Assembly (NCBI GenBank): GCA_035578155.1
Contig: JAPWDM010000004.1
Location: forward strand, 53,429,762 to 53,493,761
DNA: 64,000 nucleotides
Reading direction: 5' to 3'
DNA from: Brachynemurus nebulosus
Lineage: Eukaryota > Arthropoda > Insecta > Neuroptera > Myrmeleontidae
Shown: piece by piece, positions 1 to 11,765 of the stretch
How positions within the stretch are numbered: the stretch's first letter is position 1
Layout: every line of letters starts with the position of its first letter
The notes under the pieces: generated by a model
What the model was told of the DNA's origin: nothing
Seen by the model: only the letters and a program-made list of their open reading frames with translations
Database searches by the model: none
Translations under genes and position numbers: made by a program

Positions 1-488
1 CTTACCTGGGTTTGAAATTTTCATCCACTGGAAAATATTTAAAAGAAACTGCAAACAATGATATCTAAAGCCCAACTAGCATCTGGACGTGTACGACATA
101 TCTTATCAGTAATCAAGTCTGACTCGTGGGAATCAAAAATAAAAAACTACGACTCAGTTGCAAAATCAACTTTATTGTATGCGAGTGAAATCTGGGCGTG
201 CAATTACTTCGACAAAATTGAAGCAGTTCAACTATTTTTCTTCAAGAAAGTTCTAAATTTACCCCGAAACAAACCAAACTTTATGATAAGACTTGAGGTA
301 AATCAGCCGCATCTATCAGCAAATATCTTCTCCAAAATGTTAAAATGGTGGCCAGATCTTCTGAAACAACCAGACTCAAAAACAATTAAAAGTGTTTCAA
401 TCAGTTAGTTAATTTGGACAGAAATAATATTATAAAAAATAATTGGTGTACTAAACTTAAAAATATTTTGAATGATATTGGAAAAATA
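1..488 (+). pseudogene. non-LTR retrotransposon reverse transcriptase, C-terminal part, first segment
   Basis: This is the thumb and post-thumb region of a LINE reverse transcriptase, the enzyme that copies element RNA at the target site. Reading from base 1 the protein has a YLG-like start, then shifts frame near base 62. It continues open to 408 with LLYASEIW, a VQLFFFKKVLNLP-type segment and a RLE..QPHLS segment, all typical of Jockey/Daphne-like elements. A second frame shift near 408-414 leads into KNNWCTKLKNILNDIGK. The reading frame then stops being LINE-like at about 488 and resumes at 6932 with LWTLQNINPNNI. The catalytic FADD domain would lie before the window. The copy is dead: at least two frame shifts and a 6.4 kb insertion. 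Clade assignment is inference from motif spacing. Confidence 0.85.
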
Positions 489-555
489 CCCCTGTCGCAG
501 CATCTGCGTAACATAGCGAATTTCGAAATATTGGACACTGGCGGATCTCATCTAA

Positions 556-2252
556 CAAGGAAAGGGCAAGAAATCGAAAATTCAAAAAAATCTGAAACTT
601 TGTCATTATATAGAGCGTGGCTACCTAATAACATAAAAAATATCAGTTGCTGCTAAAAAACGTTTTTAAGGGGTGAACCACCCCCTCAAATTCGGAACTC
701 AAAAATTTAAAAATCGATGAAATTTTGTTCGTACATACCTTAAAGAGGTCTAGTGACAAATATAACATTATTTTTTGCATTTACACATTTTTAAGGGTTG
801 AAACCACCCTTAAACTGTGTACTTAAAAATTTAAAAATTGATGATATTTTGTTTATATATACTATACAGAGTTCTAATAATAAATATAACATTATTTTTT
901 GCAGCTATAAATTTTTAGGAGTTGAAACTACCCCTTCATACGTGTACTTAAAAATTGATAAATTGATGATATTTTGTCTACATATACTATACAGAGTTCT
1001 AATAATAAATATAACATTATTTTTTGCATCCACAAATTTTCAAACCACCCCTTCAAGTGCGAACCCAAAAATTTGAAAATTGGCGATATTGTGTTTACAT
1101 ATATTACATAGAGACCTAACGATAAATATATTATAAATATATTCTTTTACATAGTTCTAGGGGGTGAAACACCCCCTCCAAGTTGTAAACTAAAAATTGC
1201 AAAACTAACAAAATTTCCTCAATTTTTGTTTCTAATTTCCAATTTGGAAAGGATATTTCACCCCTATAAATTTATGGAAGCAAAAGAAGAACAAATTAAT
1301 AATCAATTTTTGTGATATATTAATTATGTGAATAATATCTCGGAATTTTTAAATTTTCAAGTCTACAGCTGAAGGGGTGGTTTCACCCCTTAAAAATGTG
1401 TAGGTGTAAAAAATAATATTATATTTATTACTAAAATTCTTTATAGTATATATAAATAAAATTTCGTCAATTTTAAGTTTTCTAAGTACACACTTGAAGG
1501 GGTGGTTTCATCCCTTAAAAATGTGTGGACCCAAGAAATAATGTTATATTTATTATTAGAATTTCGTATAATGTGTAAAAACAAAATATCGACAATTTTT
1601 AATTTTTTAGGTACGCATTTGAAGGGGTGGTTTCAATCCTTGAAAATTTGTGGATGCAAAAAATAATGTTATATTTATTACTAGAGCTCTGTATAGTATA
1701 TATAAACAAAATATCATAAATTTATAAATTTTTAAGTACACACATGAAGGGGCGGGTTCAACACCTAAAGATTTGTAGATGCAAAAAATAATGTTATATT
1801 TATTACCAGAGCTCTATATAGTACATATAAACAAAATATCATCAATTTTTAAATTTGTAAGCACACATATGAAGGGGTGGCTTCAACCCCTAAAAATTTA
1901 TAAATGCAAAAAATAATGTTATATTTATTATTAGAGCTCTGTAGAGTATGTATCAACAAAATATTAACAATTTTTAATTTTTTAAGTACACAGTTGAGGG
2001 GTGGTTTCAACCCTTAAAAATGTGTAAATGCAAAAAATAATGTTATATTTGTTACTAGACCTCTTTAAGGTATGTACAAACAAAATTTCATCGATTTTTA
2101 AATTTTTGAGTTCCAACTTTGAGGGAGTGCTTCACCCCTTAAAAACGTTTTTTAGCAACAACTGATATTTTTTATGTTATTAAGCAGTCACCCTCTACAT
2201 ACTGACAAAGTTTCAGATTTTTTTGAATTTTCGACTTCTTGCCCTTTCCTTG
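556..2252. mobile_element. 1.7 kb foldback MITE, TAA target duplication (Harbinger-like)
   Basis: The ends are CAAGGAAAGGGCAAGAAATC and its inverse, flanked by TAA at 553-555 and 2253-2255. The uninterrupted sequence around the site survives at 3560-3600, where a single TAA (3591-3593) joins the same flanks. Nearly the whole element is one large palindrome: the left arm (about 556-1230) is the inverse of the right arm (about 1370-2252). Each arm is built from units of about 125 bp that contain a short GGGGTGGTTTCAACCCC-type hairpin. A 3-bp TWA duplication is characteristic of PIF/Harbinger; no transposase is present. The small element at 29548-29681 shares the terminal 80 bp or so. Confidence 0.85.
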
Positions 2253-2255
2253 TAA

Positions 2256-3345
2256 GACCTGTATCCATTTAAAATAATTCAGCTTTCTAAGAGTGAAAAG
2301 ATTTTCAAAATCAGTTGAGTAGTTAATTTTTGGCGCTTTTTCGCAAAAGGTGCTTGCCGTATATACCCATCTAAACTAGTTTAGCTTTTTAAAAGTAAAA
2401 GAATTTACAAAATCGGCTAGGTAATTTATTTTTGGTATATTTGGGACCCAATACCCCGAACGGACTTTGTACAGCATAGTTCTATCCACCTAAAATAAGT
2501 TAGTTCTCTAGCAATGAGAAAATATTGAGAACCGGTTCGGTAGCTTATTTCTATCCTATATAATATAGGATATTTTATCTTTCTAACAGTAAAACTATTT
2601 TTAAAACCCGTTGTGTAGTTTTCTATGCCGCATTTGCATCCACAGGACAGTTGTGGATCTCAGATAACATACTGTACTTATCTAAAATAGTTTACCTCTG
2701 CAATAGTGAAAAAATTTTCAAAATCGGTCAGTTATTCTATTTTTGACACTTCTGGGTCGCATGGACTTTGACGGACCTTACATAACGTAATCTATAACTA
2801 TCTAAAATAGTTTAGCTCTCTAACAGCGAAAAAATTTTCAAAATCGGTTGGTTAGTTTATTTTTGGAGCTTAAAAGATCCCAGGACTCTGGCCGTCCTCA
2901 TACAACATATAAGCTAAATAAATCCATCTAAAATAGTTTACCTCTGTAATAGTGAAAAAATTTTCAAAATCAGTCGGTTATTATATTTTTGAAACTTTTA
3001 GATCCAATGGACCCTAGCGGACCTTACATAAGGTAATCTATATCTATCTAAATAGCTTAGCTCTGTGACAGTGAAAAAATTTTCAAAATCGGTCGCTTAT
3101 TTTATTTTTGACACTTCTAGATACAATGGACCTTAGCGGACCTTGCATGAGGTAATTTATATCTTTCTAAAATAGTTTAGCTCTCTAACAGTGAAAAAAT
3201 TTTCAAAATCGGTCGGTTAGTTTATTTTTAACACTTTTGGGTCCCATGGACCCTGGCGGACCTTACATTACGTAATCTATATCTGTCTAAAATATCTAAA
3301 ATAGTTTAGATCTCTGACAGTGAAAAAATTTTCAAAGTCGATCTA
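2256..3345. repeat. 120-bp satellite array, block 1
   Basis: Tandem units of about 115-121 bp, each containing variants of AAAATAGTTTAGCTCTGTAA, then AGTGAAAAAATTTTCAAAAT, then GGACCCTGGCGGACCT. The first three or four units are the most diverged; the later ones resemble block 2. No coding potential. Confidence 0.9.
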
Positions 3346-3593
3346 GCTCTGTAAAATTTTTTTCCTGGCATATAAACATTATTATTATGTAATCTTTCTA
3401 TAATATTTAATAATATTATATCATGACATTACCTTCATTATCTTGTTCATTTAAAATTCAATAAACAAATTAAAAAAATCTTCATTACACATGCTTAAAA
3501 TATCTGGTTAATTTTAATTTTAAATACCCCTGTCGCAGCATCTGCATAACATAGCGAATTTCCAAATCTTGGGCACTGGCGGATCTCATCTAA

Positions 3594-3866
3594 GACCTGT
3601 ACCTATTTAAAATAGTTTAGCTTTCTAAGAGTAAAAGAATTTTCAAAATCGGTTGGGTAATTAGTTTTGGTATTTTTGGGGACCCAAGAACCCGAACGAA
3701 TTTTGTGCAGCATAGTTGTATCCATCTAAAATAATTTAGTTCTCTAGCAGTGAGAAATTTTTAAGCATCGGTTCGATAGCTTATTACTGGCGTTTTCGGA
3801 TCTGCAAGATCCCGGTGGACCTCATTAAAAAATCAGCTCGACCGTATATTCTAGGCGGACTTTATG

Positions 3867-3940
<74 letters not shown>

Positions 3941-5480
3941 AACCCGTTGTGTAGCATTCTACGCCGCATTTGCATCCGCAGGACAGTTGTGGATCTCAGA
4001 TAACACAACCTGTACCTATCTAAAATAGTTTACCTCGGTAATAGTAAAAAAGTTTCAAAATCGGTCAGTTATTTTATTTTTGACACTTTTAGGTCCTACT
4101 GACACTTCAGACCTTACATAACGTAATGTATATGTATCTAAAATGGCTTAGCTCCCCAACAGTGAAAAAATTTTCAAAATCGGTCGGTTAGTTTATTTTT
4201 GACACTTTTGGATCCGATGGACCCTGGCAGACTTTACATAACGTAATCTATATTTATCTAAAATAGTTTAGCTCTGTAACAGTGAAAAAATTTTCAAAAT
4301 CGGTCGGTTAGTTTATTTTTACCACTTTTGGGTCCCATGGACCCTGGCGGACCCTAAATAACGTAATGTATGTCTATCTAAAATAGCTTAGTCCCGCAAC
4401 AGTGAAAAAATTTTCAAAATCGGTCGGTTAGTTAATTTTTGACACTTTTGGATCCCATGGACCCTGGCAGACCTTACATAACGTAATCTATATTTATCTA
4501 AAATAGTTTAGCTCTGTAACAGTGAAAAAATTTTCAAAATCGGTCGGTTAGTTTATTTTTGACACTTTTGGATCCCATGGACCCTGGCAGACCTTACATA
4601 ACGTAATCTATATTTTTATCTAAAATAGTTTAGCTCTGTAACACTGAAAAAAATTTCAAAATCGGTCAGTTAGTTTATTTTTGACACTTTTGGGTTCTAT
4701 GGACCTTGGTGGACCTTACATAACGTAATTTATATTTATCTAAAATAGTTTAGCTCTGTAACAGTGAAAAAATTTTCAAAATCGGTCAGTTAGTTTATTT
4801 TTGACACTTCTGGATCCTATGGACCCTGGCAGACCTTACATAACGGAATCTATATTTATCTAAAACAGTTTAGCTCTGTAACAGTGAAAAAATTTTCAAA
4901 ATCGATCAGGCAGTTTATTTTTGACACTTTTGGGTCCTATGGACCCAGGCGGACCTTACATAAGGTAATCGATATTTATCTAAAATAGTTTAGCTCTGTT
5001 ACAGTGAAAAAATTTTCAAAATCGGTCAGTTAGTTTATTTTTGACACTTTTGGGTCCTATGGACCCTGGCGGACCTTACATAATGTATTCTAAATCTATC
5101 TAAAATAGTTTAGCTCTGTAAAAGTGAAGAAATTTTTAAAATTGGTCGTTTAGTTTATTTTTTACAATTATGGGATCAGTAAATCCTGGCGAAACTCATT
5201 CAAGTCTAGTACTCTAACAGTAAGAAAAGATTTCTAAGGATCTCATATAATTTATGGCAGTTCGTAAGCTTCTTGCGGACATCATTTAATTAATTAATTC
5301 AAATACTTTAACTTACTAACTGTGAAAAAATTTTTAAAATCGATTGGTTAATTAATTTCTGGCCTTTTTAGGTCCCGAAAACCTTGACCTCACATAAAAT
5401 ACCTTAAATCCTTTTGAAATGGTTTAATTTTTTAACATTATTAATTATTAGTGAAAAAATTTTCAAAATCGATTCAAAAT
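3594..5480. repeat. 120-bp satellite array, block 2
   Basis: About 13-15 units. From roughly 4140 to 5160 the period is 120 bp almost without variation, and adjacent units are very similar, indicating recent homogenisation. It is interrupted by a (TA)n tract at 3868-3937 and decays toward 5200-5480. It is followed by the same tail as block 1. Confidence 0.92.
3868..3937. repeat. (TA)n microsatellite
   Basis: About 35 uninterrupted TA dinucleotides inside a satellite unit. Confidence 0.98.
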
Positions 5481-5764
5481 ATTTTTCCGTACATACATAT
5501 GTACATTGTACATATTTTGTTTTTTTTCATATATTTAATAATATTATATCATAACATAATCTTCAATTTCTTGTTTACTTAAAAATTCAATAAAAAAAAA
5601 AAAAAATTCTTCATTACATTAGCTTAGAAAATCTGTTTAATTTACATTTTTTAACATGAGATAGAACCATGCTAATTATAATGCAATAAATGAGAAACAA
5701 AACCCTATACATGTATGTGTGTTATATCACATATATGTGAACAGTTTTCACTTGTTTTCACAAA

Positions 5765-6125
5765 ATTCTTTAATAAAAAAGTGAAATATTTTTATATTTC
5801 ATAAAAAACTGAGATATAAATATAAATTACTTATTAGACTAACAAAGAAAGAATAAAAGTGAAAATTTACATTTTCTCGAAAACTACTTAACATAGAAAG
5901 AAAATTATAAGAACATTTTCTTCATAATTTTTTTTTTCCTTTTCAACGATGTAAAAATCGAACTGTCTTATGATAAGATCGAATGATAAAAAATGGCCAG
6001 AAAACCTACTTCTGGGCATCCGACGTGTCTGGCTAACGAACTTAGCCAAGCCAATTCAGAATCCAGTCCGCACACAAAATTTCATAAGCGTTAGACGTTT
6101 CGTTCGAGAGTTATCGTGGGAACAC

Positions 6126-6191
<66 letters not shown>

Positions 6192-6737
6192 TTTAGTGAA
6201 TATCATTTTCGTATTCTAGGGACCTCAAAACAGATTTCTGCCATAGTCCCGGACTCAGATTGCGTCATGACACCTATTGTAATAGCTGAATTTCGAGTTT
6301 TCGAAATTCGCTAAAAATGAGACAGAGATATGGTATTTATAATACATAGATTTTGAATAACTACCGTTTGTTTTACGTAAAAAAAATGAAATTTTTGTAT
6401 ATGTTATAAGCAACTGAGATAGAAATATAAATTACTTATTACAATGACAAAGAGAGCAAAATAAGGCAAAAGTGAAAATTACGATTTTCTCGAAAACTAC
6501 TTAACATAGAAAGAAAATTATAAGAACATTTTCTTCATAATTTTTTTTTCCTTTTCAACGATGTAAAAATCGAACTGTCTTATGATAGGATCGAATGATA
6601 AAAAATGGCTAGAAAACCTACTTCTGGGCATCCGACGTGTCTGGCTAACGAACTTAGCCAAGCCAATTCAGAATCCAGTCCGCACACAAAATTTCATAAG
6701 CGTTAGACGTTTCGTTCGAGAGTTATCGTGGGAACAC

Positions 6738-6803
<66 letters not shown>

Positions 6804-6931
6804 TTTTTGTCAATATCATTTTCGTATTCTAGGGACCTCAAAACATATTTCTGCCATAGTACCGGACTCAGATTGCGTCATGTTTCCTACTGTAATAGCT
6901 GAATTTCGAGTTTTCGAAATTCGCTAAAAAA
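5765..6931. repeat. 612-bp direct duplication forming the right end of the rolling-circle element
   Basis: The segments 5765-6320 and 6377-6931 are highly similar at an offset of 612 bp. Each has TTTCTCGAAAACTACTTAAC, a GGGCATCCGACGTGTCTGGC segment, a (TA)n tract (about 6129-6189 and 6741-6801) and the terminal hairpin. The second copy touches the resumed LINE frame. Open frames across the TA tracts encode Ile-Tyr runs and are not genes. Confidence 0.9.
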
Positions 6932-7451
6932 ACTATGGACATTGCAAAATATAAACCCAAACAACATAACTGAATTAATTACACTTTACGAAGTATATTT
7001 AAAAAACAAAGATATTGTACGAATAAAAGAAACAAATTATAACCTGCATTATAATCTTTTGTATGAAAAATATAATTTTAACGTCAGTTATTTATATTTT
7101 AGATGTAGTTTGAAAAAGCAAAGAGTTATAAGTCAACTAAGACTAGGCAACCGAGCAAGAATTCGAGTTTGTGCGGAAAATAATATTTATTATATAAACC
7201 AAAATGAAATATGTTTCATGTGTAATCTTCTAGAACTTGAGAGCATATATCATTTCCTTATAAAATACCCAATATTTAACTATATTCGAAATAAATATAT
7301 TGTATAATATATTGTTGATGATATTGAAAATAAAAACTATTGTATTGAAAGAATACTTAATATAAAGAATCTGAGACAATTAGATAATGTATTCCACTTT
7401 ACTATTTATGCTCTTAGATTGCGAAGATTGCATATGGAAGAATTTGCATAA
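6932..7451 (+). pseudogene. non-LTR retrotransposon reverse transcriptase, C-terminal part, second segment
   Basis: Resumes the protein broken at 488: LWTLQNINPNNI, then a helical stretch, VISQLRLGNRARIRV, a CFMC pair, and ESIYHFLIKYPIF. The last matches the C-terminal zinc-binding CCHC end of such LINEs, with the final Cys replaced by Tyr. A single in-frame stop lies at about 7305; the frame then continues to RLRRLHMEEFA and a stop at 7449-7451, which looks like the natural C-terminus. The same element as 1-488, inferred from order, strand and reading continuity. Confidence 0.85.
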
Positions 7452-7975
7452 ACCTCGAACTCGAAAAGTCTGCTAAGATTTTTATATTATAAATTACTAA
7501 AAATAATATTCAGTATCAGTTCTTGACTTACAACTACAAAACAAGTAATGTGTTTATTCAATGAATTTAAAATAAGAAATTGTATTTATAAGAAATTGTA
7601 TTTATAGAAACGATCTCCAATAATTAAAAAACATCGCGAAAATTAATGTTTTTCAATAGAAATTTTCAAAAATATGCATTCGACGCATTTTTCTGCAATA
7701 AATGACATTAAAATTAGTTAACTAAGCTCCGAATACAATACTAATATTATATATAAAAAAAAAATAAATAAGAAAAAACGAAATAAATAAGTAAAATAAA
7801 ATAAAATTCAAAAAAATAAATTTTCTAAATTGTAATATCTAAGTTGTAATTATGTATGTAACTAATAATGTACACTGACTTATAACTAGGTTATTTATAA
7901 TTATGTATATAACATTAAAAATCTTCACTGAACTCCTCTGTTAAGCCTTGTATTGGGTAAAACAAATAAAAAAAT
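7452..7975 (+). mobile_element. 3' untranslated tail of the split LINE
   Basis: A+T-rich sequence following the ORF stop. It ends at about TTGTATTGGGTAAAACAAAT plus an A-rich tract at 7965-7975, the usual 3' end style of Jockey-like elements. The exact end is not marked by a visible target duplication because the 5' end lies outside the window. Confidence 0.55.
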
Positions 7976-8640
7976 ATTTATCTATTTAATTTTCATTACA
8001 GCAAGTTGGTTTCTTTAATTTTTTTGAAATTAAAAATTACCTCCCAGTATTTTAAGTTCCTTTGTAGGTACTTATATTTTTTATAATTTTATAAAATTGA
8101 AATAATTTTTTCGTTTATTTTTAAATGACGTTCATTAATTTATTTCCGACTCTTACAACTTGTTAAATAAAATATTTGTTAGATAAATAACAAGAATAAA
8201 TTTCGAGAACATTTGAATTTGAAATAAATTTGTGAAAATACTTTTCAAGATTGCGTGAGGGCTGAATGCTCTAGCGAAACATTCAGACGTCACGTGAGCA
8301 AGAGTTTGTGTAGACATACATATATACTTTTTTATTTAAAATCTGAACGCTTGTGAGGACTGAATACCTTACGTGAAAGAAAATAAAATATTCAGACGAC
8401 ACGCTTTCAATTTGGGCTATGGTGAACACTATGCAATGTATGTACATAAAATTTTTAAAATTTTAATCGGAACGAAAATGCAAGCTTTTTAAATAATTGA
8501 AATAAATTTAAATTGAGATATGATAATTTTACAAATAATATTTAACATTACTTAAATATTTTATAAAAATATTAATTTTATAGTTTAGTATTTTCCAAGA
8601 ATAAGATGCATGACATATGAAGAAAAAGGTTAAATACAAA
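7976..8640. other. A+T-rich DNA with two small inverted motifs
   Basis: No gene seen. Two related segments at about 8250-8300 and 8350-8405 each open with GTGAGG.CTGAAT and close with ATTCAGACG.CACG, so each can fold on CTGAAT/ATTCAG. Confidence 0.6.
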
Positions 8641-8644
8641 ATAA

Positions 8645-8915
8645 TAAAATGACCGAAAATAAATTATACGCTAAATGAAACTATGGTACGAAATTACTAT
8701 ACTAAGGGTTTACTCAATGTGTCGCGTGGGACGGTTTGATACCATAACATAAAATAGTAATTTCGACCGAAATAAATTATAAACTAAACGAAAATATGGT
8801 ACGAAATTACTAAGCTAAGGGTTTACTCAAGGTGTCGCGGGGGACGGTTTGATACCATAGCATAAAATAGTAATATCGACCGAAATAAATTATATACTAA
8901 ATTAGTTTCTGCTAG
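8645..8915. repeat. 119-bp tandem repeat, about 2.3 copies
   Basis: Units contain GGTACGAAATTACTA, AAGGGTTTACTCAA, GTGTCGCG and GACGGTTTGATACCATA. The first two copies are about 90% alike; the third stops after the first 30 bp. Confidence 0.93.
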
Positions 8916-9508
8916 CGTTCGAGACGAGTATTGTTCTACCCTGTACAGGAACTTGCATTTAACCTGCATATTGTTCAGCTCATGCGCGATCGTTTTTGAG
9001 CTTCATCTGTTTCAGTCTAAGTACATGTTTGTCGGCGATCATTTGCTTATTGATCGTTTTGCTTTGTGTAATTTTATCCGTTGTTAACAATTTCCATAAT
9101 GTTGATTTTTACTACAATTTTGTTATTCTGTGATATTTGATTTCAAACTGTGATTTTTTCAGTGTTTTCTTCTAATTTTTAAAATTTTTTTTTTATTGTT
9201 CAACGTTTTTTCGCATTTTATTTAAAATGTATTCTATAAATTTATCAATTCATTGTTTTTCAGATAATTTCTTATTCTGATGTTTGGGCGTGGTATTTTC
9301 GTATTTTCTTTGTGGTTAAAGCTCTCTAAAAATTTAAAAATTTAAAAAGTTAAAGTGTAATTTAATTCTAACTTTAATTAGTCACAGAATTTCGCAACGA
9401 TGTAGATATTTTTTGTTTTTTCACACCATATACAAAAATTTTTACCTTTGACAATTTCAAAATGTTTTCTTAAATGTTACGTTTTCTGACTACGATTTAG
9501 GGTCTGCT

Positions 9509-9550
9509 GTTTTTGAAAATGACTGTTAATACAGTCGAAACTAGTCAAAC
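9509..9550 (+). ncRNA. decayed hammerhead-ribozyme-like motif (Penelope type)
   Basis: Stem I GTTT (9509-9512) pairs with AAAC (9547-9550). The core segment TTGAAAA sits at 9513-9519. Stem II is GACTGT/ACAGTC (9521-9526, 9531-9536), perfect with loop TAAT. GAAA is at 9537-9540, a short stem III follows, and C9546 is at the cleavage position. Against the hammerhead consensus CUGANGA, positions 3 and 8 are changed (C to T, G to A), so activity is not expected. No Penelope coding sequence is recognised next to it. Confidence 0.45.
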
Positions 9551-9779
9551 TTAACCTTTGTTGATTCTTTATTGATTTTTTAGTTTCATTTCTTTGTTTT
9601 TTAATTTTATGGAGTGATTCTTTTTATCACTTGATTTTGCGGGCTTGTCGTCATTTTTGAACTTTTGTTCCTTATCATTGTAATTTCCCGCAGTTGGTTT
9701 TGATTCTTTTAATCAATAAGTGAAGGTATTTAGAATATGAATTTTCATATATTGAACATCTCAAATTTTTATTTTCAAT

Positions 9780-10000
9780 TCAATTTATTGTTGAAAAACA
9801 AACGGACGCAACAGTTACAAATTTGCAGTTGGGGTCAAATAAAAATTTAATTAACCCAATTTTTTATAACGCAATTCTCCGATAACATTGAAAAATGTTA
9901 TCGAAAATGTCTCAAAAAATTCGATTTTTAAATAAAAAATATCAGTTGACCACTAACAATTTTACTTTTTAATATAAATAAAATAAATTGAACAATTATT
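9780..10000. repeat. interspersed repeat also present inside the pogo-like element at 27970-28160
   Basis: Shares AACGCAATTCTCCGATAACA and TTTTACTTTTTAATATAAAT with the 27970-28160 segment in the same order and strand. This suggests a fragment of the same transposon family. Confidence 0.7.
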
Positions 10001-11264
10001 CTTTTTATCTATGTTGGATAAATGCACTCTTTGGACCCGGTATGAAGATTCGAAAAGAATAGGAGCTAGATCAAAAGTATTTATAGAGTTCTAATGATGA
10101 AGATGGTTAAATTAAAGTATTAAATCATAAAATTATGCCAAAATTATTGTTGGCTAGACTTTAGCTATAACAAAGGCCCACCACAATGAGGAGGGGCGTG
10201 AGGAAAAAATTTAGAAAACCTGCCTTTTCTTCTAACAATGTATATCATGATAGTGTTCCCCGCCGATTTTGATTATTTTTCGATATGTTTTAGAACATAA
10301 AAAAAAATAAAAAAATCACATTTTTCCTACGTACAGTAATATCGTTTTTAAGACTGAAATTGCCTTAGCAAATGTAAAGTAAAAATTAACTTGGTTAGTC
10401 ATTAAATTTTTGAAATATTTTATAGCAAGAGATAGAGCAAACGTTAAATTGACGTTATTGATCTAAACGATTACTTATAGCTATATCGATACCTACATAG
10501 TTTGTTTAAAATTGCATCATAGCGGCGACTACAGAGTTAAAATTTCAGGATTAAATTGACAAAAAACGGGGGAAAATAAATTATAGTTTTGTTATTAAAA
10601 TTCAAATTTACGCCAGCCTAGTTAACTTGTTTTTAGTCAATTTGGAAATATTACGTTTAGGGTCGACTTACGTTTAGGGTGCTTAACTATGTTTGTTTAA
10701 TTTAAAAAACTTCTACTTCATGGCTTCAACTTCTACTTCATTTTATTTCAATAGTTTAAAGTAGTTAGAATAACCTAAAAATGAAATTTTGGAATTCATA
10801 CACGTATATTTTTATTATGTTCAGAATTACTATAAATTTTAAAGATCACTTGACTATAATTTTAACAAAAAGTGCAACAATAAATTTTCAAATAAAAAAT
10901 AATATTCTGACACTTACACACCTATCGTTTTATTGTTATTCAGGTGGTTTAGACATCATAATTATACGTAGAATATAATTACGACTTTTTTCTTTCAAAA
11001 TTTGTCAATATAGTAAAAATTAGGCTGTACACAAAAATAAAATATAATATTTAGTTTAGTTTTATATGAGTCGTCCAACGGCAAAACCAGCTATGTGCAT
11101 CTCAAACGATTTCGAGTTAATAAACAAAAACTGTTAGCTATATTACAATAATAAATCGTTGAATGGTTTTGATGTCAAAAAATGTATTAAATTCATGTTG
11201 TTTCCAAGTAATAATCTGTATAATGTAGGGAAAGCACAAACAATTATATTTAAATAAATAAAAC
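10001..11264. other. A+T-rich, no gene seen
   Basis: Only short open frames without recognisable motifs. A 15-bp direct repeat ACTTACGTTTAGGGT occurs near 10660. Confidence 0.5.
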
Positions 11265-11765
11265 TCACGTAACTTATTTTGGAACTGTCAGTTGGATATA
11301 ACTGGTTTTGGAAATAAAGTGTCAGCCATTTTGAACTTTCTAACATGCAAAAGCAGTCAAAAACCTGGTAGAAGGTAAAAGAATGAACATATTTTTAGTT
11401 TTTAGAACAATTTTATGTAGTAAAAATGACAATAATTTAAGTCTTTATAGGATACTGCAAAAATAGTCACTCTGTACTAGGTTAGTGAGAGACTAAACTG
11501 GTTTTGGTACTGCATTTAGAGGGCAGCTGTTATTGTCTGTGGGATGTAACTTATTTTGAAACTGTTAGAGGATAGAACTTATTTTGGAACTGTGGCCATT
11601 TGGGATATAATTGGTTTTGCATCTTTCGTCATTTTTCTTCATTTATTTTCAGTGGGATAAAGTTTATTTTAGAACTGTTTCTCAACATGAGCATATAGCA
11701 GATGAACTAAAATATCCATTGCAACTAAAAAGTTTTTTATTTTTTTGGATATAACTGACTTTGCT
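11265..11765. repeat. alternating short phrase repeats
   Basis: Two phrases recur irregularly: variants of ACTTATTTTGGAACTGT (about 11272, 11547, 11577, 11660) and variants of GGATATAACTGGTTTTG (about 11293, 11600, 11748). Spacing is not constant, so it is not a simple tandem array. Confidence 0.6.

Larger units (their letters stand above)
489..6931. mobile_element. rolling-circle (Helentron/HINE-like) composite element with internal satellite
   Basis: The insertion breaks the LINE frame cleanly. Its left end begins near ACCCCTGTCGCAGCATCTG and carries AGCGAATTTCGAAA at about 512-525. Its right end carries the inverse TTTCGAAATTCGCT, inside a 9-bp stem GAATTTCGA/TCGAAATTC with loop GTTT, and ends about CTAA. 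A subterminal inverted repeat, internal minisatellite and a 3' hairpin followed by CTRR are the published layout of Helitron/Helentron non-autonomous elements. The head recurs at 3527-3593 and a tail segment recurs (3346-3526 and 5500-5650), so two copies lie in tandem. No Rep/helicase is present. The class is inferred from structure only; no TIR and no clear target duplication was found. Confidence 0.6.

Noticed and set aside
3815..4003. Open frame encoding a long Ile-Tyr repeat
   Set aside because: It is the translation of a (TA)n microsatellite; the same applies to frames at 5970-6314, 6582-6902, 55992-56192 and 59070-59279.
2256..5480. Regular 120-bp repeats as a possible CRISPR array
   Set aside because: The whole unit repeats with no variable spacers, and the DNA is eukaryotic; it is a satellite.
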